A program made the translations under genes and the position numbers. Positions 26,093 through 37,249 of a stretch of DNA of 64,000 bases are shown here, one piece after another. Within the stretch, counting starts at the first letter, position 1; every line of letters starts with the position of its first letter. The notes below the pieces were generated by a model. It was not told where the DNA came from and made no database searches. It worked only from the letters and a program-made list of their open reading frames with translations. Source of the stretch: Streptomyces sp. ACA25 (GTDB lineage: Bacteria > Actinomycetota > Actinomycetes > Streptomycetales > Streptomycetaceae); assembly GCF_028200735.1 (NCBI RefSeq), contig NZ_JAQKPV010000007.1, positions 233,292 through 297,291 on the forward strand, read 5' to 3'.

Positions 26093-27070
26093 ATGGACCG
26101 GACTCTGGCCTGGGTGCACGCACAACTGAGGCCGGGTGAAAGGGTGGTGTCCGAGGAGCCACTGCGCGGCGGATGGACCTCGTCGATGCGCCGGTTCGGG
26201 GTCAGGGGCCCCGACGGCGCACGCGACCTGGTGCTGCGTTCCTTCGAGACCGCGTTCTTCCGGCGGCATGCTCCGGGCCTGCTCCGCCGGGAGGCGGACG
26301 TCCTCACCCTGCTGGCCGGGACCGGCATCGCGGCGGCCGGGCTGGTGGCCGTGGACACCACCGGGGAACACTGCACCCACCCGTCGCTGCTGATGACCCG
26401 TCTTCCCGGCACGCTGCGCCTCACCGATGAGGGAGCCGACGCCCGGGCGGTCCTGCTCGCCCAGCAACTGGTGGACATCCACTCGGTTCCGGTGAGCACC
26501 GGCGACCGCCCACGCGCCTACCAGGCGTGGAGTGCGCCGGACCGGGTGCGAATCCCGGAGGCCACCCGGCGTCCGGCGCTGTGGCGGCGGGCGGTCGACG
26601 TCATCCGGCGGGACGCGCCCGCTCATCAGGGCCGGTTCCTGCACCGCGACTTCCATCCGGGCAACGTCCTGTTCCACCGGGACCCGTCAGGGCAGGTACG
26701 GATCAGCGGGGTCGTCGACTGGGTCGAGACCTCCTGGGGGCCGGCGGACCTGGATGTTTCGCACTGCGCGACAGCTCTGGCCCTGCTCCACGGGGCAGCC
26801 GCCGGGCTGCGCTTCCCCGGTCTCTACGCGTCAGCGGGCGGGCAGCAGGCCGCGGACCCGGACGACCGTCTCTACTGGCGGCTGCTCGACGCGCTGGGCT
26901 TCGCCCCGGACGCGGAGAAGGTCGCCGGCCCCTGGCGTGAGTGCGGCCGCCCGGACCTCACGGCGTCCCTGGCGGCAGCCCGCCTGGAGGACTACCTCCA
27001 GGGCCTGCTGGACGCCCACCCCCTGCCAGCTTCCCGGCCACGGGGCAGGCCGGAGCGGGAGGGCCGTTGA
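26093..27070 (+). CDS. APH-family phosphotransferase
   Basis: 325 residues. A kinase-like fold of the aminoglycoside phosphotransferase/choline kinase family: GRFLHRDFHPGNVLF holds the catalytic H-x-D-x-x-x-x-N loop and ISGVVDWVETSWGPADLDV the metal-binding Asp. The N-lobe (LRPGERVVSEEPLRGGWTSSMRRF) is degenerate, as is common. Substrate unknown: it could act on an antibiotic, a small sugar or a thiol. It is divergent from the MFS/ArsR operon and shares the regulatory gap, so it may be coregulated with the pump. Confidence 0.85.
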   Translation: MDRTLAWVHAQLRPGERVVSEEPLRGGWTSSMRRFGVRGPDGARDLVLRSFETAFFRRHAPGLLRREADVLTLLAGTGIAAAGLVAVDTTGEHCTHPSLLMTRLPGTLRLTDEGADARAVLLAQQLVDIHSVPVSTGDRPRAYQAWSAPDRVRIPEATRRPALWRRAVDVIRRDAPAHQGRFLHRDFHPGNVLFHRDPSGQVRISGVVDWVETSWGPADLDVSHCATALALLHGAAAGLRFPGLYASAGGQQAADPDDRLYWRLLDALGFAPDAEKVAGPWRECGRPDLTASLAAARLEDYLQGLLDAHPLPASRPRGRPEREGR

Positions 27071-27255
27071 CCGGACCGGTGCCGCGGAACGAGCCACCGG
27101 GAGCACGTGACCGTACACGCCGGCGAGCCCGGCCGGGCCCTCCGCCGTTGGCCGATGCCCCGCCGCATGTCCTCAGCAGCAGATGTCTGCCAGTCGCAAG
27201 CGGTCCTGACGGCGCGTTGGACCATTCGGTGCCCCGAACTGACACCAATTGTCCG

Positions 27256-27268
27256 TAACGTGAGGGTC
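27256..27268 (+). promoter_or_regulatory. -10 element ahead of the epoxide hydrolase gene
   Basis: TAACGT (27256-27261) is followed by 7 nt and ATG 27269. GAGGG within the spacer could alternatively serve as a ribosome site. Confidence 0.45.
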
Positions 27269-28474
27269 ATGAACAGTAACCGCATGAGCACTCCTCAGCA
27301 GACCGCGGCGCCCGGGCCGGTCCCCGGTACGGAAATCCGCCCCTTTCGCGTGGACATCCCGCAGGCGGACATCGACGACCTCCGGCAGCGGATCGGCCGC
27401 ACCCGGTGGTCCCCCGACCTGCCGGACACCGGCTGGGAGCGGGGGGTTCCCACCGCCTACCTCAGGGACCTGGCCGAGTACTGGGCGACCGGCTACGACT
27501 GGCGGAAACACGAAGCGGAGCTCAACACACACCCCCAGTTCACGACCGCGATCGACGGCACCGATCTGCATTTTCTGCACGTCCGTTCCACGGAGCCCAC
27601 CGCTACGCCACTGATGCTGCTGCACGGCTGGCCCGGCTCCGTGGTGGAGTTCCTGGACGTCATCGGCCCGCTCACGGATCCGGCGGCGCACGGCGGCGAC
27701 CCCGCGGACGCCTTCCACCTGGTGATCCCGTCACTGCCGGGGTACGGCTTCTCCGGGCCCCTCGGCGAGGCGGGGTGGACCGAAACCCGCACCGCGAGGG
27801 CGCTGGTGGAGCTGATGCAGCGTCTGGGGTACCGGAGGTACGGCCTGCAGGGCGGTGACGTGGGCGCCTTCCTCGCCCCGGCGATGGCCCGCCTGGTCCC
27901 GGACCAGGTGATCGGTGTGCACGTCAACTCACTGGTCACGTTCCCCGACGGCGACCCGGCCGGGCTCACCGGGCTCACCGACGGCGAGCGCCACCGGCTG
28001 GCCATGATGGAGGAGTGGCAGGCCCATCAGTCCGCCTACCTCCAGCTGCAGGGCACCCGGCCGCAGACCCTCGCACACGCCCTCACCGACTCACCGGCCG
28101 GCCAGCTCGCCTGGATCGCCGAGAAGTTCCACGAGTGGTCCGACCCGTCCGCGGACCTCCCCGAGGATGCGGTGGGCCGTGACCGTCTGCTGACCAACGT
28201 CAGCGTCTACTGGTTCACCGGGACCGCGGGATCCTCCGCGCACACCTACTTCGAGCGGTACAACGACCCGGCCCAGTGGGCGGAGAAGGAACCCTCCACC
28301 GTGCCGATGGGCGTGGCGGTCTTCACCACGGACATCTCCGTACGGCGCTTCGCCGAGAAGATCCTGCCCGTCACGCACTGGTCGGAGTTCCGGCGCGGTG
28401 GCCACTTCGCCGCGCTGGAGGCTCCCGGCCTGCTCACCGAGGACATGCGGACGTTCTTCCGTACGCTGCGGTGA
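27269..28474 (+). CDS. Epoxide hydrolase (EHN plus alpha/beta-hydrolase)
   Basis: 401 residues from ATG 27269 ([11 protein letters not shown]); ATG 27284 is an alternative. The N-terminal EHN domain starts at [21 protein letters not shown]. The alpha/beta-hydrolase part has the oxyanion-hole HGWPGS, the nucleophile elbow LQGGDVGAF with Asp as nucleophile, and the catalytic His in [13 protein letters not shown]. This is the juvenile-hormone/microsomal epoxide hydrolase type that opens epoxides through an ester intermediate. Native substrate unknown. It is followed immediately by a strong terminator. Confidence 0.92.
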   Translation: MNSNRMSTPQQTAAPGPVPGTEIRPFRVDIPQADIDDLRQRIGRTRWSPDLPDTGWERGVPTAYLRDLAEYWATGYDWRKHEAELNTHPQFTTAIDGTDLHFLHVRSTEPTATPLMLLHGWPGSVVEFLDVIGPLTDPAAHGGDPADAFHLVIPSLPGYGFSGPLGEAGWTETRTARALVELMQRLGYRRYGLQGGDVGAFLAPAMARLVPDQVIGVHVNSLVTFPDGDPAGLTGLTDGERHRLAMMEEWQAHQSAYLQLQGTRPQTLAHALTDSPAGQLAWIAEKFHEWSDPSADLPEDAVGRDRLLTNVSVYWFTGTAGSSAHTYFERYNDPAQWAEKEPSTVPMGVAVFTTDISVRRFAEKILPVTHWSEFRRGGHFAALEAPGLLTEDMRTFFRTLR

Positions 28475-28477
28475 CAC

Positions 28478-28512
28478 GTGCCCGGCCGGCCCGGGGCGGG
28501 CCGGCCGGGCAC
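28478..28512 (+). terminator. Strong hairpin terminator after epoxide hydrolase
   Basis: GTGCCCGGCCGGCCC (28478-28492) and GGGCCGGCCGGGCAC (28498-28512) form a perfect 15-bp stem with a 5-nt loop, starting 3 nt after the stop. Confidence 0.9.
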
Positions 28513-28676
28513 CGACCGCTCCCCGGCCGGCCGTCGAACGTATTCCGTTACTTCCCGCCGAACCCTTGACGCGCTCCTCCGTCCGTTGCGAGACTCCCCG
28601 GCAACGGAGGCACCCGCACCGTTCCGCGCCTCATCCTGCCGCTCCCGCCTGTCGGAGGCAGCACTCCGGGCCGGAA

Positions 28677-28690
28677 ATGAATCGATTCAT
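28677..28690. promoter_or_regulatory. LacI-family operator candidate 1
   Basis: ATGAATCGATTCAT is a perfect 14-bp palindrome with the central CG typical of LacI-family operators. No LacI-type gene is in the window. Confidence 0.6.
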
Positions 28691-28902
28691 GCATGCACGT
28701 GAGGAAACCGGCGACACCCCCGGAAACCCACCCCCCTCCCCGCAGGAGGGGATACCACCGGAAGTCGGCACCTCACCGAAAGAGCCTTTCACGGACCCTG
28801 CGCGAACCCGCGAAAAGGCCGCCGGCGTGCAACGCGAGGATCACCACGGCGTTTCCCAAAAGTTACACACCACCGGGTTCACGCAGCGGACCCCAGCTGT
28901 AT

Positions 28903-28914
28903 TGTAACGATTCA
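28903..28914. promoter_or_regulatory. LacI-family operator candidate 2
   Basis: TGTAACGATTCA matches the core TGAATCGATTCA of candidate 1 at 10 of 12 positions, with the same central CG. It lies 84 nt before the binding-protein gene, where a repressor would block the promoter. Confidence 0.5.
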
Positions 28915-28997
28915 CTCCAGGTGTCACCGAGGGCTGCGAACGACGAGACACCGCTTGCGGACTCACCGCAAGCATTGAACAGAGCAGGGAGGCTTGG

Positions 28998-30311
28998 ATG
29001 TCAATCAGGAAAGCCACAATGCGCGGTATCGCCGTCGCGGCAGCCGGCTCGCTGGCCCTCACGGCCTGCGGTTCCGGGGATGACGGCGGCAGCGGCAACG
29101 GCGGCGGCGATGTCACCCTCAACTTCACCTGGTGGGGCTCGGACGAGCGTGCCGAAAGGTACGACGCGGCCGTCAAACTCTTCCAGGAGAAGCACCCGGG
29201 GATACGGGTCCAGACCAGCTTCAACAACTTCGAGGACTACTGGAATCTGCGGAACACCGACGCCACCAGTGGCGGTCTGCCGGATGTGCTGCAGATGGAC
29301 CTGTCCTACCTGTGGGACTTCGCCGGCAACGGCCTGCTCGCCGATCTCGGTGACCACACCGAAGACCGGATCGACCTGTCCGGACTCGACGAGGAGCTGG
29401 TGTCCTCCGGCGAAGTCGACGGCGGGCTGTTCGCCATTCCCACCGGCACCAACACCCTGGCGCTGCTGTACAACCCCGGCCTGCTCGAAGACCTCGGCGT
29501 CGACCTGCCCGACTGGGACTACACCTGGGAGGACTACCGGAGCTTCCTCGCGGAGGTCTCCGAGGCGGGAGCCGACCGCAGCCCGGCGGTCCACGGCGGC
29601 GACGACTACACGACCGTCTGGTGGCTGTTCATGCAGGGGCTGGTCCAAGAGGGTATCGAGCCGTTCGGTGAGGACGGTGAGATGAACTTCTCCGAGGACG
29701 ACATGCGGGACTGGCTCGCGAGCGCCGAGGACATCCGCGAACCGGTGAACCTCACCTTCCCGATCACCCGGGCAGAGCAGCTGGATCCGCTGAGCGGATT
29801 CACCGCCGGTGAGGCAGCCGTCGAGTTCCACTGGGACAACTTCCTCGCGGGCTACACCAACGAGCTCGGAGTCGACGACCTCGGCCTGATGCCGGTGCCC
29901 GGCGGCGCGGACGGGCAGAAGAACATGTTCTTCAAGCCCACCATGCAGCTGGCGATGGGGGCGAACAGCGACCACCCCGAGGAGGCCGCGCTCCTCATCG
30001 ACTTCCTGATCAACGACCCGGAGGCCGGTGCCATCTTCGGCACCGACATGGGCGTGCCGTCCTCCCAGAGTCAGCGGGACTCCCTCGACCTCGAGGAGGG
30101 CAGCGTCGACGCCCGGGTCATCGCGTACGAGGAGGCGGTCTCCGAGGCGGGCTACATGACGGCGGTCGTGCCGAGGCCGGTGCCGGGCTTCGGGTCCGTG
30201 GAGAACGAGTACTCCAACAACCTGGGTGACGAGTTCTCGCACGGTCAGATCGATGTCGACTCCTTCGTCGACCGCTGGTTCAGCGAGGCGCCCTACCACC
30301 TCGAGCAGTGA
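28998..30311 (+). CDS. Sugar ABC transporter substrate-binding lipoprotein
   Basis: 437 residues. The N-terminus has a lipoprotein signal peptide with lipobox LTAC (Cys24) followed by a Gly/Ser/Asp linker. The mature part is a family-1 extracellular solute-binding protein: VTLNFTWWGSDERAERY, GGLPDVLQMDLSYLWDFA and GGLFAIPTGTNTLALLYNP are typical of oligosaccharide binders. It is the first gene of an import operon with two permease genes. Lgt and LspA in this window would mature it. Sugar specificity cannot be read from the sequence; aromatic residues and acidic surface suggest an oligosaccharide. Confidence 0.93.
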   Translation: MSIRKATMRGIAVAAAGSLALTACGSGDDGGSGNGGGDVTLNFTWWGSDERAERYDAAVKLFQEKHPGIRVQTSFNNFEDYWNLRNTDATSGGLPDVLQMDLSYLWDFAGNGLLADLGDHTEDRIDLSGLDEELVSSGEVDGGLFAIPTGTNTLALLYNPGLLEDLGVDLPDWDYTWEDYRSFLAEVSEAGADRSPAVHGGDDYTTVWWLFMQGLVQEGIEPFGEDGEMNFSEDDMRDWLASAEDIREPVNLTFPITRAEQLDPLSGFTAGEAAVEFHWDNFLAGYTNELGVDDLGLMPVPGGADGQKNMFFKPTMQLAMGANSDHPEEAALLIDFLINDPEAGAIFGTDMGVPSSQSQRDSLDLEEGSVDARVIAYEEAVSEAGYMTAVVPRPVPGFGSVENEYSNNLGDEFSHGQIDVDSFVDRWFSEAPYHLEQ

Positions 30312-30352
30312 TCCTCGCGCACCACCGCTGACGCACCGAACGGAAGCTCCCC

Positions 30353-31315
30353 GTGACACTCACCCGTGAGGCGTCCAAGGCTCCTGAGGCCGGCGGGCCC
30401 ACGCGACGGCCGCATCCCAAGCGGCCGTCGCGGAGGTCCTCCGAGACCCGGGCCGGTTACGCCTTCCTCGCCCCCTGGCTGCTGGGCTTCATCGCGCTGA
30501 CCGCGGGGCCCATGGTGGCCTCGCTCTATCTGGCCTTCACCAACTACCACCCGGTCCGCGGCTCCGACTGGATCGGCTGGGACAACTTCACCCGGATGTT
30601 CTCCGACGACCGGTTCCTGAAGTCGGTGGAGGTAACGGTCACCTACGTGGTCGTCGGCACACCGATCAAGCTGGCCGCCGCGCTGGCCGTGGCCATGCTG
30701 CTGAACAGCCGGCGCCGCGGCCAGGGCGTCTACCGCTCGCTCTTCTACGCACCCTCGCTGATCGGGGCCAGCGTGTCGATCGCCATCGTCTGGCGGGCGA
30801 TGTTCAACGACCAGGGCGTTGTCGACGACGTCGGCCAGTTCTTCGGGCTGCCGCCCGGCGGCTGGGTCGGGGACCCGTCCATGACGATGCCGATGATGAT
30901 CCTCCTGGCCGTGTGGCAGTTCGGCGCCCCCATGGTCATCTTCCTGGCCGGCCTCAAGCAGATCCCGAGCGAGCTCTACGAGGCCGCCGAGGTCGACGGG
31001 GCCGGTCCGGTACGGAAGTTCCTGAAGATCACCCTGCCGATGCTCTCACCGGTGCTCTTCTTCAACCTGGTGCTGGAGACCATCAACTCCTTCCAGGTCT
31101 TCGCCTCCGCCTTCATCATCTCGCGCGGCACCGGCGGGCCGGCGGACTCCACGATGTTCTACACGCTGTACCTGTACCTGCGCGGCTTCGGTGACGGTCA
31201 GCTGGGCTACGCGGCAGCCATGGCCTGGGTGCTGGTCGTCGTGGTCGGCATCATCACGCTGGTCTTCTTCAAGACGTCCAAGTACTGGGTGCACTACAAC
31301 GGGGAGCGCGCATGA
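30353..31315 (+). CDS. Sugar ABC transporter permease, MalF/UgpA type
   Basis: 320 residues from GTG 30353. Six membrane segments begin with YAFLAPWLLGFIALTAGPM. The EAA motif for contact with the ATPase is ELYEAAEVDGAGPVRKFLKI, and LPMLSPVLFFNLVLETINSF follows. The stop overlaps the next permease start (ATGA). It forms the membrane channel together with the product at 31312. Confidence 0.94.
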   Translation: MTLTREASKAPEAGGPTRRPHPKRPSRRSSETRAGYAFLAPWLLGFIALTAGPMVASLYLAFTNYHPVRGSDWIGWDNFTRMFSDDRFLKSVEVTVTYVVVGTPIKLAAALAVAMLLNSRRRGQGVYRSLFYAPSLIGASVSIAIVWRAMFNDQGVVDDVGQFFGLPPGGWVGDPSMTMPMMILLAVWQFGAPMVIFLAGLKQIPSELYEAAEVDGAGPVRKFLKITLPMLSPVLFFNLVLETINSFQVFASAFIISRGTGGPADSTMFYTLYLYLRGFGDGQLGYAAAMAWVLVVVVGIITLVFFKTSKYWVHYNGERA

Positions 31316-32217
31316 GTACCACCGCCCCTGAAGTACAGGACCTGCCCGCCGAGGCCCGCCGGGCACGACAGCGGGACAGGCAGCGCCGGCGGCTGCGGAC
31401 CGTGCTGTTCCACGGCTCGATCTGGGCCATGGGCTTTGTGATCCTCTATCCCGGCGCCTGGATGCTGCTGTCGTCCTTCCGCCCTTCCAACCAGATCATC
31501 GGTGAGACGGGCCTGATTCCCGACAACACCACGCTGGACAACTTCCTGCGGTCCTTCGACGGTATCGGCGGAGTTCCGTTCTGGACCTTCTTCATGAATT
31601 CGATGATCCTCGCCGTCGGGGCAGTGGTGGGGATCGCGCTTTCCTCGTCCCTGTCCGCCTACGCGTTCGCGCGCATCGAATTCCCGGGCCGCAGAATCTA
31701 CTTCGCCATCATGGTGGCGACGCTGCTGCTGCCGTTCCACGTGGTGATCATTCCGCAGTTCATCATGTTCAACGAACTGGGGCTGGTCGACACGTTCTTC
31801 CCGCTGCTGATCGGCAAGTTCCTGGCGGTCGAGGGATTCTTCGTGTTCCTCATGGTGCAGTTCATGCGCAATCTGCCCCGGGAGCTGGACGAGTCGGCCC
31901 GGATCGACGGCGCCGGGCACCTCCGGATCTACTGGTCGATCATGATGCCGCTGATGCGTCCGGTGCTGGCCACCGCGTCGATCTTCGCGTTCATCTGGAG
32001 CTGGAACGACTTCCTCGCCCCGCTCATCTACCTGCGCAGCCCGGAGAACTACTCCCTGCCGATCGCACTGCGCCAGTACGTGGACCAGACGTCGATCTCC
32101 GACTACGGCGCACAGATGGCCACCGCCGTGCTGGCCCTGCTGCCCGTACTGCTGTTCTTCATCCTCTTCCAGCGCTATATCGTCGACGGAGTGGCCACCC
32201 AAGGGCTGAAGGGCTGA
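31312..32217 (+). CDS. Sugar ABC transporter permease, MalG/UgpE type
   Basis: 301 residues from ATG 31312. Six membrane segments; the EAA loop is ELDESARIDGAGHLRIYWSI, and FIWSWNDFLAPLIYL is a usual MalG-type signature. No ATPase gene follows, which is normal in Streptomyces because the shared ATPase MsiK, encoded elsewhere, energises many sugar importers. That link is from family knowledge. Confidence 0.94.
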   Translation: MSTTAPEVQDLPAEARRARQRDRQRRRLRTVLFHGSIWAMGFVILYPGAWMLLSSFRPSNQIIGETGLIPDNTTLDNFLRSFDGIGGVPFWTFFMNSMILAVGAVVGIALSSSLSAYAFARIEFPGRRIYFAIMVATLLLPFHVVIIPQFIMFNELGLVDTFFPLLIGKFLAVEGFFVFLMVQFMRNLPRELDESARIDGAGHLRIYWSIMMPLMRPVLATASIFAFIWSWNDFLAPLIYLRSPENYSLPIALRQYVDQTSISDYGAQMATAVLALLPVLLFFILFQRYIVDGVATQGLKG

Positions 32218-32222
32218 TACGG

Positions 32223-32786
32223 ATGCGCGGCACGAAGGGCGCGGGGTTCGCCCTGTTCGGCGAGACCGTGATCGTCGGAGTGCTCGTAGCCCTGCTCTCC
32301 GTCCCCCTGGTGACGGCGCTCCCGGCTCTGGCGGCAGGCAGCACCCACATGCGGCGCCATGTCTCCGGCGAGAGCGCGCGGACCGGCGACCTGCTGCGGG
32401 ACTTCACCGCCGCCTGGCGCGGGCTGTGGCCGGCCGCGCTCGTGGGCACCGGCCTGGGCCTGCTCCTGTTGTGGAACCTGACGCTCGCCGAGGCCGGGGT
32501 GATCCCCGGCTCGGCGGGCGTGCTGGCAGGCAGCGCCGGGCTGCTCGCCCTCCTCTCCGTGCTGATGCTGCGCACGGCCGGTGCCTGGCGTCCCGGCTGC
32601 GGCCCCGTGGGCGCGGTCCGGACGGCCGCCGCACGTACCTGGCGCGATCCCTCCGGGTCGGTGCTGCTGGTGCTGGCGGCCGGCATGTGCCTGGTCTTCG
32701 GCTGGATGCTGCTGCCCCTTCTCCTGCTGGCCGGCGGTCTGCTGGTGCTGGCCGTCGTGGCCGTGGAGCACCGCCGCCCGGCCTGA
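32223..32786 (+). CDS. DUF624/YesL-like membrane protein
   Basis: 187 residues from ATG 32223, 5 nt after the permease gene, so part of the sugar operon. Hydrophobic segments cluster at the N-terminus (IVGVLVALLSVPLVTALPAL), middle and C-terminus. The pattern of a first helix, a basic loop GSTHMRRHVSGE and DFTAAWRGLWPAAL resembles YesL/DUF624 proteins, which often follow sugar permease genes. Function unknown. Confidence 0.72.
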   Translation: MRGTKGAGFALFGETVIVGVLVALLSVPLVTALPALAAGSTHMRRHVSGESARTGDLLRDFTAAWRGLWPAALVGTGLGLLLLWNLTLAEAGVIPGSAGVLAGSAGLLALLSVLMLRTAGAWRPGCGPVGAVRTAAARTWRDPSGSVLLVLAAGMCLVFGWMLLPLLLLAGGLLVLAVVAVEHRRPA

Positions 32787-32820
32787 CCCGCCCCCGGGGG
32801 GCGGTGCGGGGCGCGGGAGC

Positions 32821-33702
32821 TCAGGCCACCCGCTCGGCGAGGATGCGCCGCAGCTCACGGGCCGCCCGCGGCGGGGTGACGTCGCCGCGGTGCGCGACCG
32901 ACACCGTCCGGTGCATGCCGGGCTCCGCGAACGGAGTCGTCCGCAGCCCGGACCGGGCCGCGACCATGGCCGGCACCACCGCCAGACCCAGCCCCGCACG
33001 GACGAAGCCCAGCACCGCGTCCAGCTCCCCGCCCTCCACCGCGAAGACCGGTTCGAAGCCCGCCTCCCGGCACGCCGCGACAGTGAACTCCCGCAGGTCG
33101 TAGCCGCGGCGGAACATGGCCAGCGGCCGGTCCCGCAGCTCGTGCACCCGGATCCGGTCCCGTGCCACGGGAGAGGGCTCGGAAGGAGGTGAGACCACCA
33201 CGAGCTCCTCACGCAGCAGCTCCGTCGTGGTCAGGGCGGGTGCCTGACCGGACAGCGGGGTGATCACCAGAGCGAGGTCCAGCTCCCCGGCTGCCAGAAC
33301 CCGCACCAGGTCCTGCGAACCGTCCTCCCGCACGAGCAGCTCCACCCCCGGGTAGCGGTCACGGAAGATCCGCAGGACATCGGGAACCAGGCTGGTGCAC
33401 AGGCTGGGCGGCGCGCCGAGCCGTATCCGGCCGCTGCGCAGCCCGGCCACCTCCTGGACCTCCCGGCGGGCGCTCTCGGTGTCGGCGAGGATCCGGTGGG
33501 CGAGCGGCAGGAGGACCTCCCCCGCGTCGGTGAGGGCGATGTGGCCCCGGGCCCGGTGGAAGAGGTCGGCACCCAGCTCCCGTTCCAGTGCCCGGATCTG
33601 CTGGGAGAGGGAGGGCTGGGAGACGTGTTCGCGGTGCGCTGCCCGGGTGAAGTGCCGGGTCTCGGCGACTGCCGCGAAGTACCGGAGCTGCTGCAGCTGC
33701 AT
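32821..33702 (-). CDS. LysR-family transcriptional regulator
   Basis: 293 residues from ATG 33702 (MQLQQLRYFAAVAETRHF), the usual LysR start; the frame stays open a further 14 codons across the operator. The HTH is FTRAAHREHVSQPSLSQQIRALERELG. The C-terminal effector domain has GRIRLGAPPSLCTSLVPDVL and the usual two subdomains. It is divergent from sdhCAB with an 84-nt gap containing a LysR-type dyad, so it probably controls the dehydrogenase operon. I recall the same arrangement in S. coelicolor (SCO0922-0925). Confidence 0.92.
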   Translation of the reverse strand: MQLQQLRYFAAVAETRHFTRAAHREHVSQPSLSQQIRALERELGADLFHRARGHIALTDAGEVLLPLAHRILADTESARREVQEVAGLRSGRIRLGAPPSLCTSLVPDVLRIFRDRYPGVELLVREDGSQDLVRVLAAGELDLALVITPLSGQAPALTTTELLREELVVVSPPSEPSPVARDRIRVHELRDRPLAMFRRGYDLREFTVAACREAGFEPVFAVEGGELDAVLGFVRAGLGLAVVPAMVAARSGLRTTPFAEPGMHRTVSVAHRGDVTPPRAARELRRILAERVA

Positions 33703-33710
33703 GAACCCAG

Positions 33711-33727
33711 CATAGACAGTGCCTATG
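33711..33727. promoter_or_regulatory. LysR-type binding dyad
   Basis: CATAG-N7-CTATG (33711-33727) contains the T-N11-A pattern of LysR-family sites. It lies 8 nt upstream of the regulator start and 20 nt before the sdh -35 candidate, a position for both autorepression and activation. Confidence 0.6.
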
Positions 33728-33747
33728 GAATGCAGCCGCATCATGTC

Positions 33748-33786
33748 TTGGACTGATGGGGGGCAGCGTCCCTAGCCTCGGGCCCC
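33748..33786 (+). promoter_or_regulatory. sdhCAB promoter, predicted leaderless
   Basis: TTGGAC (33748-33753) and TAGCCT (33773-33778) are spaced by 19 nt; ATG 33787 follows 8 nt after the -10 element. The LysR dyad is just upstream of the -35 element. Confidence 0.5.
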
Positions 33787-34494
33787 ATGGCGCTGCGGAC
33801 AGTAGTTACGGACCGGCGGCCGTCCCTGCCGGGCACGCTGTGGCGGTCGACCATCGGTCAGAAGACGGTCATGGCGGTCACCGGCGGGATTCTGCTGCTG
33901 TACCTGGTGGTGCACATGCTGGGGAACCTGAAGATCTTCTTCGGCCCCGAGGAGTTCAACGGCTACGCGCACTGGCTGCGCACCGTCGGGGAGCCCGTGC
34001 TGCGCCACGAGTGGCTTCTGTGGCTGACCCGGGTGGTGCTGCTCGGTGCGGTGATCCTGCACGGGGTGTCCGCGTACCGGCTCAGCCGGCTGGCCGGTAC
34101 CGCCCGACCGGTGCGGTACGCGCACCGCAGGGCTCGCAGCAGCTACGCGACCCGGACGATGCGCTGGGGCGGGGTGATCATCGCCCTGTTCGTCGTATGG
34201 CATCTCCTGGACCTGACGACGGGCACGGTGAACCCGGAGTTCGAGGCCGGGCGGCCGTACGAGAACGTCGTGGCGAGCTTCAGCACCTGGTACAGCAACG
34301 TGATCTACATCACGGCCGTGCTCGCCGTCGGCCTGCACATCCGGCACGGCTTCTGGAGCGCCGCCCAGACGCTCGGGCTGAACCATCCGCGCCGCAACGC
34401 CACGCTGCGGGCCACGGCGAACGTGCTGGCGCTCGTCCTGACCGCCGGCTTCCTCGCCGTCCCCCTCGCCGTCATGACAGGAGTCGTGAGCTGA
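33787..34494 (+). CDS. sdhC: Succinate dehydrogenase cytochrome b subunit, Bacillus type
   Basis: 235 residues with five membrane segments, the single-chain cytochrome b558 architecture of Bacillus-type succinate:quinone oxidoreductases. Candidate haem-ligating histidines are in [31 protein letters not shown] and GLHIRHGFW. It anchors the SdhA/SdhB subunits and carries electrons to menaquinone. It ends 1 nt before the flavoprotein gene. Confidence 0.93.
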   Translation: MALRTVVTDRRPSLPGTLWRSTIGQKTVMAVTGGILLLYLVVHMLGNLKIFFGPEEFNGYAHWLRTVGEPVLRHEWLLWLTRVVLLGAVILHGVSAYRLSRLAGTARPVRYAHRRARSSYATRTMRWGGVIIALFVVWHLLDLTTGTVNPEFEAGRPYENVVASFSTWYSNVIYITAVLAVGLHIRHGFWSAAQTLGLNHPRRNATLRATANVLALVLTAGFLAVPLAVMTGVVS

Positions 34495-34495
34495 C

Positions 34496-36474
<1,979 letters not shown>

Positions 36475-36478
<4 letters not shown>

Positions 36479-37233
36479 GACTCACCCTGCGCGTCTGGCG
36501 GCAGCCCGGCCCCGACGCCGAAGGCACCATGACGGCGTACGACCTCGACGGTCTCTCCCCCGACATGTCCTTCCTGGAAATGCTCGACACCCTCAACGAG
36601 CGGCTCGCCGGGGACGACGAGGAGCCCGTGGCCTTCGACCACGACTGCCGGGAGGGCATCTGCGGAGCCTGCGGAATGGTCATCAACGGGCAGGCGCACG
36701 GCCCGGAGCCGACCACCGCCTGCCAACTGCACCTGCGGCACTTCGCCGACGGTGACACGGTCGACGTCGAGCCCTGGCGGGCAGCCGCGTTCCCGGTGAT
36801 CAAGGACCTGGTGGTGGACCGCTCGGCGTTCGACCGGATCATCGGCGCCGGAGGCTACGTCACGGCCCCCACCGGCAGCGCCCCCGAAGCCCACTCCACC
36901 GCCGTCGCCAAGCCCACGGCGGACGCGGCCTTCGAGAACGCCGCCTGCATCGGCTGCGGCGCCTGCGTGGCCGCCTGCCCCAACGGCTCGGCCATGCTGT
37001 TCACCGCCGCCAAGGTCACCCATCTGAACGCCCTCCCGCAGGGCGCGCCGGAGCGCGAGGCCCGGGTCCTGGACATGGTCGGCACGATGGACGCCGAGGG
37101 CTTCGGTGGCTGCACCAACGCCGGGGAATGTGCCACCGCTTGCCCGAAGGGCATCCCGCTGCTCAGCATCGCCCGGATGAACCGGGAGTTCCTGCGCGCG
37201 GCACGCGGCGGGCCGGGACGCGGCGAGGGCTGA
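36475..37233 (+). CDS. sdhB: Succinate dehydrogenase iron-sulfur subunit
   Basis: 252 residues from ATG 36475. The 2Fe-2S domain has [18 protein letters not shown] and TTACQLHL; the C-terminal ferredoxin-like domain has [15 protein letters not shown] and [16 protein letters not shown] for the other two centres. It links SdhA to the cytochrome subunit. The gene converges on hisF with a 16-nt gap. Confidence 0.95.
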
Positions 37234-37249
37234 ACGACCGGCGGGCGGA

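Larger units (their letters stand above)
28513..28997 (+). promoter_or_regulatory. Long regulatory region of the sugar ABC operon
   Basis: This 485-nt stretch has no convincing gene and has lower GC than its surroundings. It holds two LacI-type operator candidates (28677-28690 and 28903-28914, listed separately) and a hairpin, GCTTGCGG/CCGCAAGC at 28953-28973, in the probable leader 25 nt before the start codon. The ribosome site GGGAGG precedes ATG 28998. I could not fix a convincing -35/-10 pair. Confidence 0.6.

Noticed and set aside
28693..29685. A 330-codon open frame before and inside the sugar-binding protein gene
   Set aside because: Arg/Pro/Ser-rich out-of-frame reading of the binding-protein gene and its upstream region; no ribosome site or homology.
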